NCBI GenBank assembly: GCA_022578605.1
Contig: MU394059.1
Coordinates: 434,001 to 498,000, forward strand
DNA length: 64,000 bases
Source: Camillea tinctor
Lineage: Eukaryota; Ascomycota; Sordariomycetes; Xylariales; Xylariaceae
Direction of reading: 5' to 3'
A program made the translations under genes and the position numbers. The number at the start of each line of letters is the position of its first letter. The first letter of the stretch is position 1. Below, one piece after another: positions 57,460 through 64,000 of this stretch. Below the pieces are notes generated by a model. It made no database searches. It saw nothing but the letters and a program-made list of their open reading frames with translations, and had not been told where the DNA came from.

Positions 57460-58574
57460 GGGGGTTGATTTGTACATGCACTTTTCTTCTTCTTTACGAA
57501 GGTTCTGGTCATGAGAGATACCACGATGGCGTTATATAGGGAAAGGATAGGGGAATATGGTGTCTTTTTCTTTTTCGGCATAGCTAATTGCATCCGAACT
57601 GGACATGGTCGTCGTACTGCATAATACATGGACACCGTCTTTTTCTTATTCTCTTTTTTTTTCCTTTTACTTTTTTTTTCTTTCTTACATACTGTATAGT
57701 AGATGAAATCGCACATATGCCAATTGGGGGCAGTGCCAATGGAAATGAGACACGGAAACGTATAGATGCCAGATTTTTTACTACCATATTTATGGGATTG
57801 TCTCTGTTCGTGACTGTAGTAGGATGTCAATAGCTAACGCCATAAAATGTAATAGAGCATCAAGTACCTACATAGTAGGTACTAGTATGTAGGTCGGGTT
57901 AACAGAGTCCAGTCCTAGAGAAGGTGCTGTCGGGTGAAAATTAATGCATTCCACTGCCTAGAGTTAGGGGACCCCAGCAAACTGAGACCAAGGTATGACG
58001 TTACTCGGTGAACAACCTTACCTTAATAAAGGAGGGGTTATGTGTACCTCTCCAATTGGGGAATTTAACCCCGCCAAAAATAAAAAAGAACACCCCCAAA
58101 AACCACCCCCTCCTTCCTCTGAGCGCGTCACAACGCGTCTACCTCTTTAACTTGAAAAGCTCCACGTTTTAACGTGACAAATACCCGTAACCTAGATCTT
58201 TAATTAAAAAGTGTGTGTATGTAGATTACGTATATGTGCATACGTATCTCATACCTTCCTTACCTTACCTAAATAAGTACTTAAGTACTTTAGCCGTTTA
58301 CATACATACATATTAGTATTTGCAATATTCCTCCTTCTTTTGTTTTCCTTCTGTCTGATTGCTGCTACGGAAACCAACATCTACAGCCCCCCGAGTGATC
58401 TAATTGGAAACTACGCATTGACTTTACGTACAGGCCTTAGTACGTACTTACACATATATCTATTTGTCAAAAGCTAGACTCAAAGTGACCCGACCTGACT
58501 TACTTCAAGGCGATAATCGCACACTGGGTTTTCTTAGCTGAGCGCAAGGGAAATACGAATAAGATAATACAACA
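57460..58574. other. Intergenic between ppg1 and dad1
   Basis: 1.1 kb, no supported gene. It holds the ppg1 3' region with polypyrimidine runs at 57640-57690 and the dad1 promoter. Short frames are tract-driven. Confidence 0.6.
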
Positions 58575-59196
58575 ATGGCCTCGTCGACGGGCCACGCGCG
58601 CTCGACGTCCGCTATGGGCGCCCGCGAGAAGACGTATTTCGAGCAGCAGCGGGAGGCGTTGATCGGGGAGATAGCCATGGTGCGTATCATTGCCCTTGAA
58701 TTCCCTCCCTCTTCTCCCGCTTTGTAGTATAGCAAAGAAAGGGATATGAAGAGGTTGGATTTAGCCTACACCTATAAGCCCTATCGTTGAAAAGAGAAAC
58801 GGGGGGTTAGGTGAAAGGGAATTATATATGTAATGTCACATCTACTAACCCTATCCTAAAAAAAAACACAGAGCTTCGAGCATGTCCTCGCTAACATCAA
58901 CAAACTCAACCGCTCGCTCGAAGCGGTCATCGCCGTAGGTTGCTCTTATAGCATCATCTTTGACCACTCCCTTGTCCTCTTCCCCAAACCATTAATCCTC
59001 CAAAAAAAAAAAAGTGACCAGACTAGCTTACACCCCACGGTAGGTCGGCAACGAGTTCTCCTCCGTCGAGGCCCTGTGGTCTCAGTTCGAGAATGTCATG
59101 GCCAAGGACGAGGGCGAGGGGTCTGGCAAAGGCCAGGAACAGCAGCAGAAACACGAGGAGGGGCACGAGGAGGAGGGGGGTCATGGGTCGGGGTAG
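58575..59196 (+). CDS. dad1: DASH/Dam1 complex subunit Dad1
   Basis: Three exons, 58575-58679, 58872-58934 and 59044-59196, all in phase 0, give 106 residues. The core [20 protein letters not shown], continuing with [21 protein letters not shown] and [14 protein letters not shown], is the conserved Dad1 helical region. Dad1 is a small subunit of the ten-protein DASH complex, which forms rings on microtubules and links kinetochores to the spindle in fungi. The C-terminal tail is a Glu/Gln/His/Gly-rich stretch ([17 protein letters not shown]) that is longer than in yeast and probably disordered. The introns of 192 and 109 nt interrupt a very short gene, which is why no single long frame shows it. 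Confidence 0.94.
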
Positions 59197-61042
59197 ATAG
59201 GGGAGGAGAGGTGAGGGCGAAGGGATGGGGAAGCTGGATATATACCTAGCACTACAGACGGCAAATATGTTAATCTCCCTAGGAGGTGAGAGGGGAGTAT
59301 CCTAAGCGGAAGTAAATGAAAGAAATAAAGAAAAAAAATGAATGAGGAATGAGGAATGGTTTTAGAGCAATGTCTGGGGAACAACAAAGGTCATGTTTTT
59401 GTTAGTATAGTAAAGGTATGATTTGGAAATGCTGTGAAAAAGATGTAGGTGTCTACACATAACACAGGGATGAAATGGATGGGTGTATACTATGACTCTC
59501 CATGATGGTTATGATGTGTTGTTCTATTGCCTGTTACATTATTCCTCCACCTTGTTTAAGTTAGATGCTCATAGGATGAGGTATGCCCGAATTCACCAGT
59601 TGTGTCGAAAAATAAGGAACTACATATCACTACCTCATGCAGTTACTATACATACATAACTTATACAACATCACGAGCACGTTAAAGTTCATCACAAAAA
59701 TTCAGGGCATGAAGGCTTCAAGGTAATATTTGCTTAATTTAGATTGATTACATTAACATGACCAGGGAGATACTAATTATTATCTTGCACGACCAAGTTT
59801 ACATGGTGACAAATTATACCGGAGCTAGGGACGCCCATAAAATAGAAAAGGGTTATTAAGTAGGTTATCAAACTTTCTCTCACTCTCATATTCAATACCA
59901 ACTTAGATGCAGAATTAAGAAGAAGGGAAAAAGAAAAAGGGAGGAGAAAAGATGATTTTTTAAGCCCATGTTTTAAGGCTTTTTGGTTGATACACTTTGG
60001 TTCACAGTTATATGGCTCGCCTGCTTTGCTTTTTGCTTGCTTGCTGTTTTTTTTTTGTTTTTTCCACAATTGCAACTCGTCTCATCCAAGACGAGTTTAA
60101 CCATTGGCCCCCCTTCCTAACTGATCTGCCCGCCCCCCTTTTGCCTTTGCCTTTACCTGCCTGTCCGGTCCGGTCCGTCTTATGTCGAAATCGATTTCGT
60201 ATTTTCTCTTTCCTTTGCTTTCATGACCTGAGTTGACCAAGCCGACTGACTAGTTAGACTGGCTGTATGCCAGATACAGCCTCAACGGGGGTTGGCAGAA
60301 ACAACCGGTCGGGGGTGGTTTACACCTTAGTACACTTTATATCCTTCCCGTTTGGCAACTCGATTCACCTGTGCTCTCCTTTGCCACCCCGTTTTGTAGT
60401 TTCCTCGTCATTAACTAGAACCAAAGTGAGAGGAGTTGAAGGGAAATGAGAGAAAAAGGGATGAAAATGGCGAGAAAAAAGAATCCCCGTCCCCTTTTCG
60501 CTCTATGAATGCGGAAAAAAGGACTCGCAAGACGCCCTACAAATGTCCCGACAGAGGAAAAAAGAGAAAGGGAACAAAAACAAAACAGTTGAACTTGCTG
60601 CATGCATGAAAAAAAAAGCAATATCAGAAAAATCAGCACAGGCAACATACAAAAGCCCCCTTCCTTTCCAGAGCCGTCCCTCGCATTCGTAAAAGACAAA
60701 AAGAGTAGAAGAAAAAAGGCAGATACTAGAAGAAAAAGGAATGATTGCCGTGCGATGTTGTTGAGACAGATAGAAGAGAAAAAAAAAACAATAGAATATC
60801 ATGCAGAGTAATAATCAAGTCATTACCGGGGACACAAGACATATCCACGATCCATCGTTTCATCTCACTTTTTTTTTTCTCTTCTCATCCTTTAAACGTC
60901 CACCCTTGATTTTATGTCTCGTCCCGCGTGGTAAAGTCCTTTCCTACCCGCCATGAGGTCGTCGCGTGCGTGTTGGTCATTACTATCCGCGTAGCATCAA
61001 TAGCCGTAGTCGTAAGAGAACCGTTAGCATTCGTCCTGTACC
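59197..61042. other. Intergenic between convergent dad1 and rho4
   Basis: 1.85 kb without a supported gene on either strand, rich in A and T homopolymers (60040-60062, 60605-60620, 60778-60790, 60868-60880). It must contain both 3' untranslated regions. No RNA gene was recognised. Confidence 0.55.
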
Positions 61043-62285
61043 TCACAAGAAATTACAGTTCCGCTTCTTCTTCTTAAGGGTACGGAAGCCGGGGATGCCC
61101 TCTTTGTGGCCGTGACCGGATCCAGAAGAGTGAGGCGCTGCTGCCATGGCGGCTTCGAGGTTGCGCTTGTCGTTAATAACAACCGTGTGGATAGCCCGGT
61201 CAAATATGTCGTCGACGCCCGACATCTCCTTGCTGCTGCACTCCATGTACTGCGCACCCATCTTCTTGGCCACAGCCATACCCTGATCCATAGTCACGGG
61301 CGTGAGGCCCTGGGTCTTGAGCATCTCGACGCATGTCTTCTTGCTTCGCAGATCCGACTTGAGTCCGACGAGAATAAGGGGCGTGTAGGGACAGAAGTGA
61401 AGAACCTCAGGGTACCACTGGATAGCATCGTTAGCATTAGCACTGATACTCTCGAGTGGCCGTTATGAAGCAGCAAGGGAGGGGAGGCGTACCTTATCCA
61501 GGACATTGTCCAGGGAGTTCGGGCAGTCGATGGCAAAGCAGACAAAGATCAGATCTGTCTCAGGGTATGACAGCGGCCGCAGTCGGTCGTATTCCTCCTG
61601 ACCAGCCGTATCCCACAGCGCAAGCTCTACAGTCTTACCGCTGGGCTGGTGGGTCGGGTAGGTGATGTAGTTCTCGAAGACTGTGGGTACATATTTCTGC
61701 GCGCCGAGGGAAGTTATTGTTAGCGGGTTATTCTTTTCGGTGGTCAAGGTTTCTTTTGATCCTCCTTCGGCATGAGCCGAGAAATGGGAAGGGGGGTGGA
61801 AGGGGGGGTGGTTGATGGTGGATACCAAATATATATAACGAGATAGGAGGGGGTTGGAGTGTAAGGGGTTAAGGGGTAGGGGGGGGGATAGGGTATACAG
61901 AATTTGAGATAGGAGGTTTGGGTATAGGTAAAGTTATAGTTATGGTTATAGTATTAATGATAAGAATGATGGTGAGGATGAATTCTCTTACCTCTGGGAA
62001 GTATCCTTGGCTGTAGCTAATCAATAGACATGTCTTGCCACAACCACCGTCACCCACGACCACGATCTTTTTCGAGTAGGCGGGCGCCTCGGTGTTATGC
62101 GTAGTCGACGATTCCCTACCGGTCGAGGAACTCATGGTGGTGCTGACTGTGCCTTCGCTGGATCGGGTGTTGCGGTCTGATCTGCGGTCGGTATTTCTGC
62201 GCATAATACCATTATCGTACTTATCGTTCTGGGGTTGCTGAGGTGTTCCGTAGACTGAGTTGCGGCGAGCATGGGAAAACGCCAT
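61043..62285 (-). CDS. rho4: Rho-family GTPase Rho4
   Basis: Three exons, 62285-61992, 61696-61493 and 61417-61043, all joined in phase 0, give 290 residues. A 70-residue Ser/Thr/Arg/Asn-rich extension precedes the G domain, a feature of fungal Rho4. G motifs: P-loop GDGGCGKT (78-85), switch [10 protein letters not shown], switch [18 protein letters not shown], and the later VGLKSDLR and ECSSKE motifs. The C-terminus is a polybasic KKKKRN then CNFL, a CaaX box ending in Leu, which fits geranylgeranylation and membrane attachment. Rho4 acts in septum formation and cell-wall/actin control with formins in filamentous fungi. Intron 1 (295 nt) contains simple GTTATAG-like repeats. Confidence 0.95.
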
Positions 62286-63641
62286 AGCGGGCGCACTCTG
62301 AGTACAGGATTAAGTGGTGTTGGTAGTAGGAATTGAGACCTCGGGGTCCTGGGAGGAGGAGGGTGTTGGCTATACGAGTAACCTGGGCGTGGGCCTAGTC
62401 GTCGTTCCTCTGGGTTTATCGCCTTGTATTGCGTTGTGTGGGTAAAGTACCTAGTGGTTGACTCTCTCTCTCACTTGCTATACCTAGCTTTCCTGGATGG
62501 AATGTGGGTGAGACTTTTTTATACTAATCAAGTTATATATTGGGTGGTGGGTGTGGATATGGAAGTCGGCGAGGGTGTTTGTATGATGTAGTATAGTATG
62601 GTATGGAATGGGATGATATGTTTTTTTTTAATTGAATTGTATTGTATGGTATGGGTATTGTAGGTATTGTATTGATGTTAGGTGGGAATGGGAGAGAAGT
62701 GATGAAGAAAGGCAGAGAGAGAAATGGTTGAGAATGTTGTTTGTGTATTGTGTGTATTTTTTTGGAGAGATGAAAATTAAAAAAATAATAATAATAAAAA
62801 AGATGCAACTTACTTGAGAAAACTTGAACTTGAAAATGTTAGGTAGCAGTGATAACCAGTCAATACCTAGGTATCCAGCAGTGACAAGTAAAAAAGTAAA
62901 GCAGTAAAAGTAATCTTGTTGCTCGTTGTTCGGTTGGTGCCAATGTTTGGTTTTGGTTGGTTTTGGTGAGTTTGGTTTGGTTGCCAGTTGGCAGGAAGTC
63001 GGCGTCGTTGTGTGTGTTTCTCTCTCTTCTGTGTACGGAGTACTGGTAATTATTTGAGTAAGCTAGGTAAGCTAGGGTACCGCAAGTATTTCGTCAGACT
63101 GCCCAAAAGTCAATAAAGTCGGCAGGGCAACCAAAGGGAAGCCACGGACCACACGGGCCACCGAGCGTTTCATCCTTATCGATCGATTGGCTGCCCCACC
63201 TGCTCTATCTCTGGCCCTGCCCTCTTTCCCAGCCACAAAGTCTTCAGCCGTGCCAAGCTTTGGGGTCCCACTTTACCTACCAAACTTTCTCTCTTTTTTT
63301 TTTCTTTTTTTTCCCCCTCGCTACCTAGATACCTAGGGTACCTACATACATACCACACTAAATCCTACCAAATAACGTGTCTAGTGTAGTGCAAAAGTTA
63401 GGTAACTAGTGTCCCGAACCTGCCACCGTACCGAGTGCACTAGCGTATCTAGTGTACCTAAAAAGATTAAATAATTTTTCTTGACCGACCTTCTCTCCTT
63501 TTCTTTCTTTCCCACTCTCACCACCACCACACGGATCTCAAGGCAGTCAAGTCAAAGTCGAGTTAATTCACTCAGCCTCCCAGTTGAATCGTTCACCAGA
63601 CACCGCTTATCATCGACCACTGCTGCAACCGTAACTCCAAG
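62286..63641. other. Divergent promoter region of rho4 and elongin C genes
   Basis: 1.36 kb between the two start codons. Features are simple GTATGG-type repeats near 62585-62660, a pyrimidine-rich run at 63290-63320, and TACCTAGGTA-type palindromes at 62864 and 63330-63345. No gene is supported; short frames here are low-complexity. Confidence 0.6.
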
Positions 63642-64000
63642 ATGGATGTTGACAGTTCCTCACCAAGCAAGTACATCACTCTGGTCTCAAGCGATGGCTT
63701 TGAGTTCGTTGTAATGCGAAAGGCGGCTTTCATCAGTCCTGCTATCAAGAGCATGCTGGATCCCAAGAGTGAGAATAAAAACTAAACCGGCAGCCTTGCC
63801 CCTCTCTCTGTTCCTTGCATATAGCTGATCTGATTTTTCTTTCCTTTTTTTCCCTTTGTTCTCAGGTCAATTCCAAGAAGCCAGAACTGGCAGATGTGTC
63901 TTTGAAGAGATCAAGTAAGTTTTGATCTCCCTCATTTATCCCTCTGCTCGTCCTGTGTTTCTCTTTTTTTTTTCTCTCTCTTTCATTTTTCACACCCTCT
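63642..64000 (+). CDS. elc1: Elongin C (Skp1/BTB-fold), 3' part beyond the window
   Basis: Exon 1 is 63642-63768 and exon 2 is 63866-63914; the next donor gtaagt follows and later exons lie outside. The visible 58 codons read SKYITLVSSDGFEFVVMRKAA, then FISPAIKSMLDPKSQFQEAR and GRCVFEEIK. This matches elongin C closely (YVxLISSDGxEFxVxR, SPAIK, GRCVF). Elongin C has a BTB/Skp1-like fold and bridges SOCS/VHL-type or elongin-A substrate adaptors to cullin ubiquitin ligases; in yeast Elc1 acts on stalled RNA polymerase II. Skp1 is less likely because of the ISSDGxEF-like start and GRCVF. The frame and phase (127 nt, then 49 nt) are consistent. Confidence 0.92.

Overview
The window looks like a nuclear contig of a filamentous ascomycete (Pezizomycotina, probably Sordariomycetes). 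Reasons: short GT-AG introns (about 55-150 nt) in most genes; a full set of fungal-type proteins (Dal5/Liz1-type permeases, a 2EXR protein, a CbxX/CfxQ-type triple AAA protein, DASH subunit Dad1, Rho4, fungal Ppg1); intergenic DNA sprinkled with the palindrome TACCTAGGTA; and a sharply bounded ~7.8 kb AT-only block that looks like a repeat destroyed by RIP (repeat-induced point mutation). The species cannot be fixed from the sequence alone. I see no tRNA, rRNA, CRISPR array or intact transposon.

Layout. 1-2579 (-): MINDY-family deubiquitinase, running off the left edge. 4293-5222 (+): steroid 5-alpha-reductase-type membrane enzyme. 6203-8252 (+): Dal5-type MFS permease. 10118-12740 (-), 13545-15236 (+) and 16896-20542 (+): an uncharacterised two-TM protein, an Msp1/ATAD1-like AAA ATPase and a triple-module CbxX-type AAA protein, the accessory-looking part of the window. 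21558-23270 (-): NAD(P)+ aldehyde dehydrogenase. 23.3-27.4 kb: gene-poor. 27366-29198 (-) and 30099-32337 (+): divergent FAD amine/amino-acid oxidase and Liz1-like MFS permease sharing a 900-bp promoter region. 33031-33999 (-): 2EXR protein. 35012-36494 (-): ribosomal protein uL14 (RPL23) in eleven exons, one of 7 nt. 37376-38851 (+): protein-kinase-like protein with one GC-AG intron. 39988-41677 (-) and 42351-43322 (-): two proteins of unknown function. 44376-46336 (-): nonsense-mediated decay factor UPF3. 46745-54528: AT block. 55551-57459 (+): Ppg1 phosphatase whose reading frame carries a membrane anchor in front. 58575-59196 (+): DASH subunit Dad1. 61043-62285 (-): Rho4 GTPase. 63642-end (+): elongin C, cut by the right edge.

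The genes do not form one pathway. Housekeeping genes (RPL23, UPF3, PPG1, DAD1, RHO4, ELC1, MINDY) suggest an ordinary chromosome arm interrupted by one silenced repeat. Possible functional groupings are the oxidase/permease pair and the AAA group at 10-20.5 kb. Most exon joins were checked by reading frame and by family conservation, so multi-exon models of recognised families are fairly secure; unrecognised proteins and exact starts are less so.
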